Assembly (NCBI RefSeq): GCF_014352855.1
Contig: NZ_CP060697.1
Span: 2,438,001 to 2,502,000, forward strand
Direction of reading: 5' to 3'
Source of the DNA: Sphingomonas sabuli
Lineage (GTDB): Bacteria; Pseudomonadota; Alphaproteobacteria; Sphingomonadales; Sphingomonadaceae
DNA length: 64,000 nucleotides
In this document: in pieces, positions 16,551 through 25,089 of the stretch
Numbering within the stretch: position 1 is the first letter of the stretch
Layout of the letters: every line of letters begins with the position of its first letter
Made by a program: the position numbers and the translations under genes
The notes under the pieces: generated by a model
What the model saw: the letters and a program-made list of their open reading frames with translations, nothing else
The model's database searches: none
What the model was told of the DNA's origin: nothing

Positions 16551-17263
16551 TTGCCGGCGGCCTTGCGCTGGGCGGCGAAAATCTCGTCGCAGCCGATCCG
16601 CGCCAGCCGCAGCAGGCGCAGCAATTGTTCTTCGTCGAACAATTCGCCCTCGGCCGTCAGCTGCGCCTCGACGATATTGCCGTCGCCAGTGAGCACGAAA
16701 TTGCCGTCGGAGCCGGCGCTGCTGTCCTCGTCATAATCGAGGTCGAGCACCGGCGTGCCCTTGAAGATGCCGCAGCTGACCGCCGCGACCTGCGTGCGGA
16801 TCGGGTCTTCGGTCAGCGCCTTGGAATCGAGCAGCTTGTCGACCGCAATGCGCAACGCGACCCAGGCGCCGGAGATCGACGCGGTGCGCGTGCCGCCGTC
16901 GGCCTGGATGACGTCGCAGTCGAGGGTGATCTGGCGTTCGCCGAGCTTCGGCAGATCGACCACCGCACGCAGCGAGCGCCCGATCAGGCGCTGGATTTCC
17001 TGGGTTCGCCCGGACTGCTTGCCCTTGGCCGCCTCGCGGTTGCCGCGGGTATGGGTGGCGCGGGGCAGCATGCCATATTCGGCGGTGACCCAGCCCTTGC
17101 CCTTGCCGCGCAGGAACGGCGGGACCTTCTCCTCGACGGAGGCGGTGACGAGGACTCGGGTGTCGCCGAAGCTGACCAGCACCGACCCTTCGGCATGGCG
17201 CGTGAAATTCGGCTCGAAGCTGATATCACGCATCTGGTCTGGGGCGCGGCCGGACGGGCGCAT
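16547..17263 (-). CDS. rph: Ribonuclease PH
   Basis: A 238-residue phosphorolytic 3'-5' exoribonuclease that trims tRNA precursors; it forms a hexamer. '[29 protein letters not shown]' is the standard opening (start chosen there), with '[21 protein letters not shown]', '[10 protein letters not shown]' and '[16 protein letters not shown]' carrying the phosphate- and RNA-binding residues. An AGGAG site lies 8 nt before the ATG. It is the first gene of the minus-strand cluster rph-rdgB-hemW-rsmI-yraN-gshB-dedA. Confidence 0.95.
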   Translation of the reverse strand: MRPSGRAPDQMRDISFEPNFTRHAEGSVLVSFGDTRVLVTASVEEKVPPFLRGKGKGWVTAEYGMLPRATHTRGNREAAKGKQSGRTQEIQRLIGRSLRAVVDLPKLGERQITLDCDVIQADGGTRTASISGAWVALRIAVDKLLDSKALTEDPIRTQVAAVSCGIFKGTPVLDLDYDEDSSAGSDGNFVLTGDGNIVEAQLTAEGELFDEEQLLRLLRLARIGCDEIFAAQRKAAGK

Positions 17264-17334
17264 GTTATTCTCCTGCAAATCTGTTGGTGCAGCCCCTAGA
17301 CCCTCGTAGGGAAAAGCAAAAGGAGAGGATCGAG

Positions 17335-17841
17335 ATGCGGATGTTCGTGGCAGCGGGAAGCCTGATGCTGGCCGCCTGTACCGCCGTTCCGGCCGAGGCG
17401 CCGGGCGCGCAGGGCTCACCGGACGCGCCGGCCGCGGGGTCGGTCGAAACGATCCGCTACGAAACGCAGGCCTGTTACGGCTTCTGCCCGGTGTACGTCG
17501 TCACGGTCGGGTCGGACGGGACCGGCCAGTTCGAAGGGGGCCAGCACACCGCTGTCACCGGCCCGCGATCGTTCACGGTGACGCCCGCGCAGTTTGCCGA
17601 CTTCAAACAGCGCCTGGAACCGTACCGGCCGCAGGGCGAGCGGCGCGTCGCCGATCCGAATTGCGGCGGCCGGCTGGCGACCGACATGCCATCGGTCGAC
17701 GTTACCTGGACGCAGAAGGGGCCGTCGTCCCACCTCTACGTTTATTACGGCTGCAACCGGGAGGCCAACCGCGCGATGTTTGAGGCGTTGCGCACCGCGC
17801 CCGAGGCGTTGCCGATCGCGGCGTTCATCGGCAGCCGTTGA
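17335..17841 (+). CDS. DUF6438-type lipoprotein
   Basis: A 168-residue lipoprotein (signal '[12 protein letters not shown]') with a DUF6438-like domain: '[27 protein letters not shown]' contains the C-x-G-x-C-P-x-Y core of that family, and two later Cys residues ('PNCGGR', 'YYGCNRE') could pair with it. It starts at an ATG with AGGAGAGG upstream and is divergent from rph. Its stop overlaps the -35 region proposed for hrcA. Function unknown; envelope location inferred. Confidence 0.82.
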   Translation: MRMFVAAGSLMLAACTAVPAEAPGAQGSPDAPAAGSVETIRYETQACYGFCPVYVVTVGSDGTGQFEGGQHTAVTGPRSFTVTPAQFADFKQRLEPYRPQGERRVADPNCGGRLATDMPSVDVTWTQKGPSSHLYVYYGCNREANRAMFEALRTAPEALPIAAFIGSR

Positions 17842-17866
17842 GGTGCGAGCCCGCGCACCCTAGATC
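17838..17866 (+). promoter_or_regulatory. Putative hrcA promoter, leaderless geometry
   Basis: TTGAGG (17838-17843), a 17-nt spacer and TAGATC (17861-17866) end 6 nt before the hrcA ATG. There is no Shine-Dalgarno between. The -35 overlaps the TGA of the upstream gene. No CIRCE inverted repeat (TTAGCACTC-N9-GAGTGCTAA) is present, so HrcA does not obviously regulate itself here. Confidence 0.45.
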
Positions 17867-17872
17867 AGCGCC

Positions 17873-18910
17873 ATGGCCGTCCCGCCGATCACCGAACTGA
17901 GCGACCGCATGCGCGATATCTTCGGGCTGGTCGTCGAATCCTACCTGGAGCGCGGGCAGCCGGTCGGGTCGAAGGCGCTGGCCGGAAGCATCAGCCTGTC
18001 GCCCGCGTCGATTCGCGGCGTGATGTCGGAGCTGGAGGAGCGCGGGCTGCTGACTCACCCGCACACGTCCGCCGGGCGGGTCCCGACCGAAAGCGGCCTT
18101 CGGCTGTTCGTCGACGGCATCATGCAGGCGTCCAGCCCGAACCCGCGCGAACAGGCTGAAATCGAGCGCCAGATTGGCCGCGAACAGCCGATCGAGGACG
18201 CGCTTGCCGCGGCCACCACGGCGCTGTCGGGGTTGAGTCAGGCGGCCGGCGTGGTGCTGGCGCCGAAGCAGGAATTGCGGCTGCGTCAGTTCAGCCTTGT
18301 GCCCTTGTCGGCGGAACGGGCGCTGGCGGTGCTGGTCGGCGCCGACGGGTCGGTCGAAAACCGCGTCGTCGACCTCGATCCGGGGACCAGCGCGAGCGCG
18401 CTCGAACAGGTAACCAATTTCGTGAATGCGCGGCTGGCGGGCATGACCCTGGTCGAGGCGGAGGCGCGGCTGCGGCTGGAAATCCGCGAGCGCAAGGATG
18501 CCATCGACGCGGCGGCGGCGGAGCTGGTCGCGTCGGGCCTTGCCGCCTGGACGCAGGACCAGCAGCGCCGTCCGGTGCTGATCGTGCGCGGGCAGGCGAA
18601 CCTGCTCGACGACCATGCGGCGGCCGACCTCGACCGGGTGCGAATGCTGCTCGACGAGCTGGAAAACCGGCAGGAGATCGCTCGGCTGCTGGAAGGCGCG
18701 CGCGACGCGCCGGGGTGCCGCATCTTCATCGGCAGCGAGAACCGGATGTTCGCCTTGTCCGGGTCTTCCGTCATCGCCGCGCCCTATCGCGGGAGCCATG
18801 GGCAGGTAGTCGGCGTTGTCGGCGTGATCGGCCCCACTCGGTTGAACTATGCCCGGGTGGTCCCCATGGTGGATTTCACGGCCAAGGCCCTAACGAGATT
18901 GATTGGATGA
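17873..18910 (+). CDS. hrcA: Heat-inducible transcription repressor HrcA
   Basis: A 345-residue repressor that binds CIRCE operators of chaperone genes and is held active by GroEL. The N-terminal winged helix contains 'ITELSDRMRDIFGLVVESYLE', 'GSKALAG', 'LSPASIRGVMSELEERGLL' and the wing 'HPHTSAGRVPTESGLRLFVD'. The rest is the GAF-like HrcA domain. grpE overlaps the stop (ATGA), the classic hrcA-grpE pair; dnaK and dnaJ are not in the window. Confidence 0.95.
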   Translation: MAVPPITELSDRMRDIFGLVVESYLERGQPVGSKALAGSISLSPASIRGVMSELEERGLLTHPHTSAGRVPTESGLRLFVDGIMQASSPNPREQAEIERQIGREQPIEDALAAATTALSGLSQAAGVVLAPKQELRLRQFSLVPLSAERALAVLVGADGSVENRVVDLDPGTSASALEQVTNFVNARLAGMTLVEAEARLRLEIRERKDAIDAAAAELVASGLAAWTQDQQRRPVLIVRGQANLLDDHAAADLDRVRMLLDELENRQEIARLLEGARDAPGCRIFIGSENRMFALSGSSVIAAPYRGSHGQVVGVVGVIGPTRLNYARVVPMVDFTAKALTRLIG

Positions 18911-19461
18911 TGCAGGACAACGACGACTTTCACGAGGACGCCGAACAGATCCGCCGGGAGACCGCGGACGAGGCGCCCGAGCTTGCCGAGCACGACCGTC
19001 TGGCGGAGCTGGAAAAAGCGCTTGAAGACGCCAACAGCAAGGCGCTGTACGCGGCCGCGGAAACGCAGAACGTGCGCCGCCGGCTGGAACAGGAAAAGCA
19101 GCAGGCTGCGGCCTATGCGTCCTCTACCTTCGCCCGCGACATGCTGGCGATCAAGGACAACCTCGACCGGGCGCTGGCCGCGGTTAGCGACGAATTGCGC
19201 GGCGACAAGGTGGCCAGCAACTTCCTTGCCGGGATCGAGGCGACGGCGCGCGAACTGGACGCCGCTTTTTCCCGCAACGGCGTGACCCGCATCGACGCCA
19301 AGGGTCAGAAGCTCGATCCGCACAAGCACCAGGCGATGGTCGAGATTCCCACCGGCGATGCCGAGCCCGGCACGATCGTCGAGGAGATGCAGGCCGGTTA
19401 CATGCTCAAGGATCGATTGTTGCGCCCGGCCCTGGTCGGGGTCGCGAAGTCGCCGGACTGA
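18907..19461 (+). CDS. grpE: Nucleotide exchange factor GrpE
   Basis: A 184-residue co-chaperone that releases ADP from DnaK. An acidic N-terminus is followed by a long coiled coil ('LAELEKALEDANSKALYAAAETQNVRRRLEQEK'-type heptads), then 'DMLAIKDNLDRAL' and the beta domain 'LDPHKHQAMVEIPTGDAEPGTIVEEMQAGY' with the conserved ending 'LLRPALVGVAK'. The ATG overlaps the hrcA stop; a second ATG follows immediately and would shorten it by one residue. Confidence 0.95.
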   Translation: MMQDNDDFHEDAEQIRRETADEAPELAEHDRLAELEKALEDANSKALYAAAETQNVRRRLEQEKQQAAAYASSTFARDMLAIKDNLDRALAAVSDELRGDKVASNFLAGIEATARELDAAFSRNGVTRIDAKGQKLDPHKHQAMVEIPTGDAEPGTIVEEMQAGYMLKDRLLRPALVGVAKSPD

Positions 19462-20822
19462 TGCGCGGCTGGGGGGCGGTCCTGCTGACGGTCGCGGCGC
19501 TGGGGGCGCCGGTGGCGGCTGCACGCGCGGTGCAGTCGAATGCGGATGCGGAGGTGCTGGGGCCCAAATTGCCGCCAATCCCGACGCCGCGCGAAGAGGC
19601 GCGGATTCGCGACCAGTTGCTGACCGAGCGGGTGAAGACGATCCTGCCGCGGCTGATGCGCGAGCAGGGGATCGATGCCTGGGTGCTGAGCGCCCGCGAA
19701 TATGCCGACGATGTCGTGATGAAGAGTTTCTTCGCCGGCGAGCAAATGACCGCGCGGCGGCAGACCATCCTGCTGATCGTCGATCCGGGCGCGGGCCAGC
19801 CGCTCGAGACGCATTCCATCGCCCGCTACAAGGTCGGCGACATCTTCAAGCCGGCGTGGCAGCCGGAAAGCAAGGTCGGGCAATTCGACCGGCTCGCGGC
19901 GATGCTGCGCGGGCGCAACGTGCGCCGGATCGCGATCAACGTGTCCCCCGACAACGCCTTCGCCGACGGGCTGAGCAAGGGGCAACATGACGCGATGATG
20001 GCGGCATTCGGGCCGGAGCTTGCGGCGCGGACGGTATCGTCCAGCCCGCTGGTCACGCGCTGGCTGGAAACCCGGACGCCGGCGGAGCTGAAGCGGCAGG
20101 GCGAAGTGGTCCGGATTACGCATGCCATCCTTGGCGAAATGTATTCGCGCAAGGTCATCACGCCGGGCAGGACGAGTGCGGACGATGCCCGCTGGTGGCT
20201 GCGCGAGCGGATTGCCGGGCTTGGCCTTGGCACCTGGTTCAGCCCGTCAATTTCGATTTTCCGCAACGGGTCGAAGGAACTGGACGGCGATGCCGTCATC
20301 CAGCCGGGCGACCTGCTCCACGTCGATTTCGGCGTGACGCTCTATGGCCTCAATAGCGACGTCCAGCACCTGGCCTACGTCCTGCGCCCCGGCGAGCGCG
20401 AGGCGCCGGCGGGGCTTCGCGCGGGGCTGCGCCAGGCCAACCGGATGCAGGCGCTGTTGCTGGACGCCCTGCCGGGATCGGCGTCGGGCAACGGCGCGCT
20501 GGTCAAGGTTCGGGCCGCGATGGCGCGCGAAGGCATCGACGGGACCGTCTATTCGCATCCGCTGGGCCTGCACGGCCACGGCGCAGGACCGGCAATCGGC
20601 TTCTGGGACGACCAGGCCCCGAGCCCGCGCGGGGCGGCCGGAATCTACCCCAATACCGGCTGGTCGATCGAGCTACAGGCGACCGCGGCCGTGCCCGAAT
20701 GGGGCGGCCAGAAAGTGCCCTTCCGGCTGGAGGAAAACGGCTGGTGGGACGGCCGCGCCTTCCACTGGTTCGATGGTCACCAGCAAGCCTTCCACCTGAT
20801 CCCGGGCGATCCGGCGCGTTAG
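19461..20822 (+). CDS. Secreted M24-family metallopeptidase
   Basis: A 453-residue protein with signal peptide (to about 'PVAAARA') and a creatinase/aminopeptidase P-like architecture: an N-terminal domain to residue 205 and a pita-bread domain. The metal ligands appear intact: Asp in 'LLHVDFGV', Asp in 'LNSDVQH', His in 'GLHGHGAGP', Glu in 'SIELQ' and Glu in 'FRLEENG'. Family members cleave Xaa-Pro bonds or hydrolyse related C-N bonds; which applies is unknown. Its ATG shares one base with the grpE stop. Export is unusual for M24 enzymes. Confidence 0.85.
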   Translation: MRGWGAVLLTVAALGAPVAAARAVQSNADAEVLGPKLPPIPTPREEARIRDQLLTERVKTILPRLMREQGIDAWVLSAREYADDVVMKSFFAGEQMTARRQTILLIVDPGAGQPLETHSIARYKVGDIFKPAWQPESKVGQFDRLAAMLRGRNVRRIAINVSPDNAFADGLSKGQHDAMMAAFGPELAARTVSSSPLVTRWLETRTPAELKRQGEVVRITHAILGEMYSRKVITPGRTSADDARWWLRERIAGLGLGTWFSPSISIFRNGSKELDGDAVIQPGDLLHVDFGVTLYGLNSDVQHLAYVLRPGEREAPAGLRAGLRQANRMQALLLDALPGSASGNGALVKVRAAMAREGIDGTVYSHPLGLHGHGAGPAIGFWDDQAPSPRGAAGIYPNTGWSIELQATAAVPEWGGQKVPFRLEENGWWDGRAFHWFDGHQQAFHLIPGDPAR

Positions 20823-20832
20823 CCGGGCAAGT

Positions 20833-21300
20833 TCAGGCGCGGATTCCGTCGGCGAAGGGCAGTAGCGAGCGCGGCGGCGCTTCGATCCCCATGCCCCGTT
20901 CGCGGAGGAAGACATGGCGGACGATTTCGGCCTGCTGTTCCAGTCCGTAGCGGGCGAACGGCCGGCCCGGGACGTAGGTGTAGCGATAGCGGCAAAAGGG
21001 ATGGCGCATCAGCGGCAGGAAATAGCGGCCGCTGCGCTGCGCCTGCCAGACGTGAGTCATTTCGTGGATGAAGAAGCCCTGCAGCGACAGCCGTTCGCCG
21101 GCGAAATCGTCGGACCAGCTGTCCCCGTGCGGGTGGAAGTGGATGTTGCCGCACGGGGCCATGGCGACATTCTTCGGCTGTAGCGGCCACCACTTGCGGC
21201 GGACGAGCTTTACGGCGCGATAATCGATCGCATCGCCGAAAACGGAGCGGGCCAGCGCGATTTCGCCTGTCGTGAGGGAGCGGGAAGCCGTGTCGTGCAT
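20833..21300 (-). CDS. Zincin-like protein with HEMTH motif ('Vgr-related')
   Basis: A 155-residue cytoplasmic protein with a zinc-peptidase-like helix '[10 protein letters not shown]' (His79, Glu80, His83). Proteins like this carry the label 'Vgr-related' in sphingomonads, from memory, without evidence of a type VI role; no T6SS gene is near. A Cys-His rich '[15 protein letters not shown]' precedes the motif. The frame is open to 21399 but that would run through the acpP promoter, so the ATG at 21300 is preferred. Function unknown; it converges with the M24 peptidase, 10 nt apart. Confidence 0.75.
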   Translation of the reverse strand: MHDTASRSLTTGEIALARSVFGDAIDYRAVKLVRRKWWPLQPKNVAMAPCGNIHFHPHGDSWSDDFAGERLSLQGFFIHEMTHVWQAQRSGRYFLPLMRHPFCRYRYTYVPGRPFARYGLEQQAEIVRHVFLRERGMGIEAPPRSLLPFADGIRA

Positions 21301-21337
21301 TGCAGCAGACAACGTTATTAGACGCGTCCGGACGCAC

Positions 21338-21366
21338 TTGCGAGCATCCCACGGCGCGGCTAGGGC
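21338..21366 (+). promoter_or_regulatory. Putative acpP promoter
   Basis: TTGCGA (21338-21343), a 17-nt spacer and TAGGGC (21361-21366) lie 32 nt before the acpP ATG, leaving a short leader with a GGAGGA site. The CTAGGG -10 resembles the TACGGG proposed for the atp operon. Confidence 0.4.
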
Positions 21367-21398
21367 AAGGCAAATTAAAAATACGGAGGAATGCCCCA

Positions 21399-21635
21399 AT
21401 GAGCGAGACTGCCGATCGGGTTAAGAAGATCGTTGTCGAGCACCTCGGCGTCGAAGCCGACAAGGTGACCGAAGAAGCCAGCTTCATCGACGATCTCGGC
21501 GCCGACAGCCTCGACATCGTCGAGCTGGTCATGGCTTTCGAAGAAGAGTTCAACGTCGAGATTCCGGACGATGCCGCCGAGAAGATCGCGACGGTCAAGG
21601 ACGCCATCGACTATATCGACCAGAACCAGGGTTAA
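21399..21635 (+). CDS. acpP: Acyl carrier protein
   Basis: The 78-residue acidic carrier of fatty acid synthesis. The phosphopantetheine attachment site is Ser37 in 'GADSLD', and '[23 protein letters not shown]' is the universal recognition helix. A strong CGGAGGA site precedes the ATG. fabF follows 106 nt downstream, the usual acpP-fabF arrangement. Confidence 0.98.
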   Translation: MSETADRVKKIVVEHLGVEADKVTEEASFIDDLGADSLDIVELVMAFEEEFNVEIPDDAAEKIATVKDAIDYIDQNQG

Positions 21636-21741
21636 CCGGGGCTACGGCCGCCGCAGATCCCAGCCGACTTGTGGCGGCACGAACGGCTTCCCCATAGCTT
21701 GCGGGAGGCCGTTTGCATTTTGAATGGACGGAGGAGTGCGC

Positions 21742-22998
21742 ATGCGTCGTGTAGTCGTGACGGGTCTGGGGCTTGTGACCCCGCTTGGCGGCGATGTCGA
21801 AACGACGTGGCGCAACCTGATCGCGGGGAGGAGCGGCATTGCGCCGATCACCCGGTTCGATACCAGCGACCAGAAGGCGACGATCGCCGGCGAGGTGAAG
21901 GCCAAGGACCATGAATTCGGCTTCGACCCGGACAAGCGGGTCGATGCCAAGGTCCAGCGGCAGGTCGATCCGTTCATCGTCTATGCGATCGACGCGGCCG
22001 GCCAGGCGCTGGAAGATGCTGGGCTGACCGACATGAGCGAGGCCGAACGCGAGCGCGCCGGCGTGTCGATCGGGTCGGGCATCGGCGGCCTGCCGGGCAT
22101 CGAAAGCGAATCCAACGTGCTGGCCGAAAAGGGGCCGGGACGGGTCAGCCCGCATTTCGTCCACGGCCGGCTGATCAACCTGACCAGCGGCCAGGTGTCG
22201 ATCAAATATGGCCTGATGGGTCCCAACCATTCGGTGGTCACCGCCTGTTCGACCGGCGCCCATTCGATCGGCGACGCGGCGCGGATGATCAAGGACGACG
22301 ACGCCGACATCATGCTTGCCGGCGGCGCCGAAAGCACCATCAACCCGCTTGGCGTGGCGGGTTTCGCGCAGGCGCGCGCGCTCAACACCAGCTTCAACGA
22401 CCGGCCCGAACAGGCCAGCCGCCCTTATGACAAGGGCCGCGAAGGCTTCGTCATGGGCGAGGGCGCGGGCGTCGTCGTGCTGGAGGAATATGAGCACGCC
22501 AAGGCGCGCGGCGCGAAAATCTATGCCGAAGTCGTCGGCTATGGCCTGTCCGGCGACGCCTATCACGTGACCGCTCCGCATCCCGAGGGCCGCGGCGCCG
22601 AGCTGGCGATGCGCATGGCGTTGAAGAAGGCGGGGCTTGGACCCTGCGACATCGATTACGTCAATGCCCATGGCACCTCGACCATGGCCGACACGATCGA
22701 GCTCGCGGCGGTCAAGCGCGTGCTGGGCGACGATCTGTGCGGTGCGTCGATGAGCTCGACCAAATCGGCGATCGGCCACCTGCTCGGCGGCGCCGGCGCG
22801 GTGGAAGCGATCTTCTGCATCCTCGCCATCCGCGACCAGATCGTCCCGCCGACGCTTAACCTCGACGATCCCGACGAGGGCACGGAAGGCGTCGACCTTG
22901 TCCCGCACAAGGCCAAGAAACGCGAAGTGAAGGCGGTGCTGAACAACAGCTTCGGTTTCGGCGGCACCAACGCGTCCCTAATCATGAAGGCCGTGTGA
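21742..22998 (+). CDS. fabF: Beta-ketoacyl-ACP synthase II
   Basis: A 418-residue condensing enzyme of fatty acid elongation. The active-site Cys sits in 'VVTACSTGAHSIGDA', with the two His residues in 'VNAHGTSTMADTIE' and 'KSAIGHLLGGAGA'. 'NNSFGFGGTNASL' closes the thiolase fold. The ATG has a GGAGGAG site; an in-frame ATG at 21724 upstream lacks one. The stop overlaps the mltG GTG. Confidence 0.97.
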   Translation: MRRVVVTGLGLVTPLGGDVETTWRNLIAGRSGIAPITRFDTSDQKATIAGEVKAKDHEFGFDPDKRVDAKVQRQVDPFIVYAIDAAGQALEDAGLTDMSEAERERAGVSIGSGIGGLPGIESESNVLAEKGPGRVSPHFVHGRLINLTSGQVSIKYGLMGPNHSVVTACSTGAHSIGDAARMIKDDDADIMLAGGAESTINPLGVAGFAQARALNTSFNDRPEQASRPYDKGREGFVMGEGAGVVVLEEYEHAKARGAKIYAEVVGYGLSGDAYHVTAPHPEGRGAELAMRMALKKAGLGPCDIDYVNAHGTSTMADTIELAAVKRVLGDDLCGASMSSTKSAIGHLLGGAGAVEAIFCILAIRDQIVPPTLNLDDPDEGTEGVDLVPHKAKKREVKAVLNNSFGFGGTNASLIMKAV

Positions 22999-23960
22999 AG
23001 CGGCTCCTGCTGCTTGTCGCGGCCGCGATCGCCGTCGCGGCCCTCGCCGGGGTCGGCATGATGTGGTGGAGCGCAGGGCCGACGCCCGGTCCGCACACGA
23101 TCATCGTCGAGGAAGGCGCAACCGCGGCCTCGGTCGGGCGCCAGCTCGAGCAGAAGGGCGCGATCCCGGGGAGCGCGCGCACCTTCTACCTGTTCTCGCG
23201 GCTGTTTGGCGCGGGCGACCCGATCCAGGCCGGCGAATTCGAAATTCCAAAGGGCACCGGCGCGGCCGGTATCCTGGACCTGTTGCAGCACGGGCGGCCG
23301 GTGCAGCGGCTGGTCACCGTGACCGAAGGCATGCCGTCGATCATCGTCGCCGAAAAATTGGCGGCGAATAAGTATCTGACCGGTCTGCTGCCGCAGATCG
23401 CGGAAGGGTCCGTGCTTCCCAACAGCTACAGCTATCAGCGCGGGGAAACCCGCGCGGCGGTCGCGGCGCGGATGCAAGCGGCGATGGACAAGGCGCTTGC
23501 CGACCTGTGGCCGAAGCGCAAGGCGACGTGCCCGGTCCGCACGCCGCAGGAAGCCGTCACGCTGGCGTCGATCGTCGAGAAAGAAACCGGCAAACCGTCG
23601 GAGCGGCGCACGGTGGCGGGCGTCTACTGCAACCGGCTGCGCATCGGCATGAAGCTGGATGCCGACCCCACCGTCATTTACCCGATTACCAAGGGCAAGC
23701 CGCTGGGCCGGCGGATCCTGCGGTCGGAGCTGAACGACGGTAATCCGTACAATACCTATCGCAATGCCGGCCTGCCGCCGGGGCCGATCGCCAACCCGGG
23801 CAGGGAGAGCATCGCCGCGGTGCTCGACCCGGCAGAGACCGAGGCGCTTTACTTCGTCGCCGACGGAACGGGCGGGCACGTCTTTGCCCGGACGCTTGCC
23901 GAGCAACAGGCCAACGTCCGCAAATGGTTCGAAATCCGCCGGAAGCGGGGCGAGATGTGA
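22995..23960 (+). CDS. mltG: Endolytic transglycosylase MltG
   Basis: A 321-residue inner-membrane lytic transglycosylase thought to end nascent glycan strands. One N-terminal helix (residues 3-25) is followed by a LysM-like segment and the YceG catalytic domain. The catalytic Glu is in 'LASIVEKETG', and 'LDADPTVIYPI' and 'NPYNTYRNAGLPPGPIANPG' are family signatures. The GTG overlaps the fabF stop (GTGA), giving acpP-fabF-mltG. Confidence 0.95.
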   Translation: MKRLLLLVAAAIAVAALAGVGMMWWSAGPTPGPHTIIVEEGATAASVGRQLEQKGAIPGSARTFYLFSRLFGAGDPIQAGEFEIPKGTGAAGILDLLQHGRPVQRLVTVTEGMPSIIVAEKLAANKYLTGLLPQIAEGSVLPNSYSYQRGETRAAVAARMQAAMDKALADLWPKRKATCPVRTPQEAVTLASIVEKETGKPSERRTVAGVYCNRLRIGMKLDADPTVIYPITKGKPLGRRILRSELNDGNPYNTYRNAGLPPGPIANPGRESIAAVLDPAETEALYFVADGTGGHVFARTLAEQQANVRKWFEIRRKRGEM

Positions 23961-24283
23961 GGAACCGCGGCATCGGCCGTGGCCGGATGTTTGTCGGCGG
24001 CTTCCTGCTCCTTGGAACGGTGATTGCGTGGGCGACGGGTTTCCTGACCGACCCGCACGCGATCAACGAAGCGGACGGCAGCGGCTATGTCCGGTCGGCG
24101 GTGATCACGTACGTCCGCAACGTCGCGCTGGTGACGATCTTCCTGTCGGCGGTCTCGGCGTGGCTGCTGTTTCCGGCGCGGCGGCCCTATGCGCCTAAGC
24201 GCGACTTGGCGATTATCGCGCTTATCCTGCTGCTAATCGGAAGCAGCCTGTGGCAGCTTTACTGGCTGCGCTCGATGGTCTGA
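23957..24283 (+). CDS. Small membrane protein (three predicted helices)
   Basis: A 108-residue protein starting at a GTG overlapping the mltG stop (GTGA). Hydrophobic stretches lie around residues 11-28, 50-66 and 80-97, with a basic N-terminus, suggesting a three-helix inner-membrane protein. I do not recognise the family. Its TGA is directly followed by the stop of the convergent SH3b gene (TGATCA). Confidence 0.65.
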   Translation: MRNRGIGRGRMFVGGFLLLGTVIAWATGFLTDPHAINEADGSGYVRSAVITYVRNVALVTIFLSAVSAWLLFPARRPYAPKRDLAIIALILLLIGSSLWQLYWLRSMV

Positions 24284-24598
24284 TCAGGCGTCGCCGAGCG
24301 CGCTTGAGCGGACGTAGCCGACGCGCCGGTCCTTGCCGGCATAGCCCCATGCCCAGCCCAGGCTGTCGTCGAGCAGGTCGAAGGGGTCGCCGATCTGTAG
24401 CTGTCCGATGACGTCCGCTTCCGCCCGGCCGGCATCGAGCAGCGGCGACGCAGCGACCACCGCGCGCATGCCCGGCGCGACATAGTGCGATGCAATTACG
24501 CGCCCGGCGAGGGCGATGTCGGCAAGGTCGTTGCGAAAGGCGTGGAAGTGCGGATCGGGCAGGTTCGACGGCCCCGACAGCGCATATTCCGCCTCAAT
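24284..24598 (-). CDS. SH3b-domain protein, start codon unresolved
   Basis: About 104 residues downstream of the MarR gene. 'LPDPHFHAFRNDLADIALAGRVIASHY' and 'DPFDLLDDSLGWAWGYAGKDRRVGYV' match the N-terminal SH3b part of sphingomonad C40 (NlpC/P60) peptidases, but the NlpC catalytic domain is missing: the gene ends right after the SH3b unit. No ATG, GTG or TTG begins near the domain; an ATT overlaps the MarR TGA, and the only in-frame ATG (24772) lies deep in the MarR gene. It is either a remnant or uses an unusual start. Confidence 0.5.
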   Translation of the reverse strand: MEAEYALSGPSNLPDPHFHAFRNDLADIALAGRVIASHYVAPGMRAVVAASPLLDAGRAEADVIGQLQIGDPFDLLDDSLGWAWGYAGKDRRVGYVRSSALGDA

Positions 24599-24965
24599 GG
24601 GCGAATTCGCGCTGCCCGATGATGGGCCGGGTGCTGGCGGTCGACCCGTCGCTGTCGCGGAGGTTGCGTTTGAAATCTTCAAGGAAATCGGCCCCGTCCT
24701 TGGTCCGGACAACGAACACGTTGCGGCGGTCGTCCTGATCCCGTTCGCGGCGCAGATAGCCGAGGGCGCCAAGCGTATTCAAGGCGCGCGTGACGACGGG
24801 CTTGGAAACGCCAAGGACCTTGGCAAGACCGCGGACGGTATGCGGGCCGGGCGTCAGGTAGACGAGCATGAGCAAGGCCATCTGGCGATTGGTGAGATCG
24901 GGTTCGCCTGACCGGACGTAAGCGATCAGTGCCCGCATCCAGGCTGACAGTGAAGTGTCGGCCAT
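24594..24965 (-). CDS. MarR-family transcriptional regulator
   Basis: A 123-residue winged-helix regulator. 'LTNRQMALLMLVYLTPGPHTVRGLAKVLGVSKPVVTRALNTLGALGYLRRERDQDDRRNVFV' spans the helix-turn-helix and the wing with the family's D-x-R-D-x-R pattern. The protein is shorter than typical MarR (140-150), with a short dimerisation region. A GGAGG lies 12 nt before the ATG. Ligand and targets are unknown; neighbours are an aminopeptidase gene upstream and the SH3b gene downstream. Confidence 0.85.
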   Translation of the reverse strand: MADTSLSAWMRALIAYVRSGEPDLTNRQMALLMLVYLTPGPHTVRGLAKVLGVSKPVVTRALNTLGALGYLRRERDQDDRRNVFVVRTKDGADFLEDFKRNLRDSDGSTASTRPIIGQREFAH

Positions 24966-25052
24966 TTTTGAACAATCCTCCGCGCGTCGCGCACTTGTCC
25001 GTTAAACCGGCAAGGCGGGGAATTGTTGCAGCGATGTAACCGCTAAATGGCC

Positions 25053-25073
25053 GAAAATCCGCGTTAATCGCGG
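25053..25073 (-). terminator. Intrinsic terminator after the M17 aminopeptidase gene
   Basis: Read on the minus strand, CCGCG and CGCGG pair around ATTAA (25073-25059) and are followed by ATTTTC. It lies 16 nt after the stop codon and would separate the peptidase from the MarR gene. Confidence 0.45.
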
Positions 25074-25089
25074 TAAACGGTGCTTTCTA

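Noticed and set aside
17842..17872. CIRCE element upstream of hrcA
   Set aside because: No TTAGCACTC or GAGTGCTAA half-site occurs in the gap.
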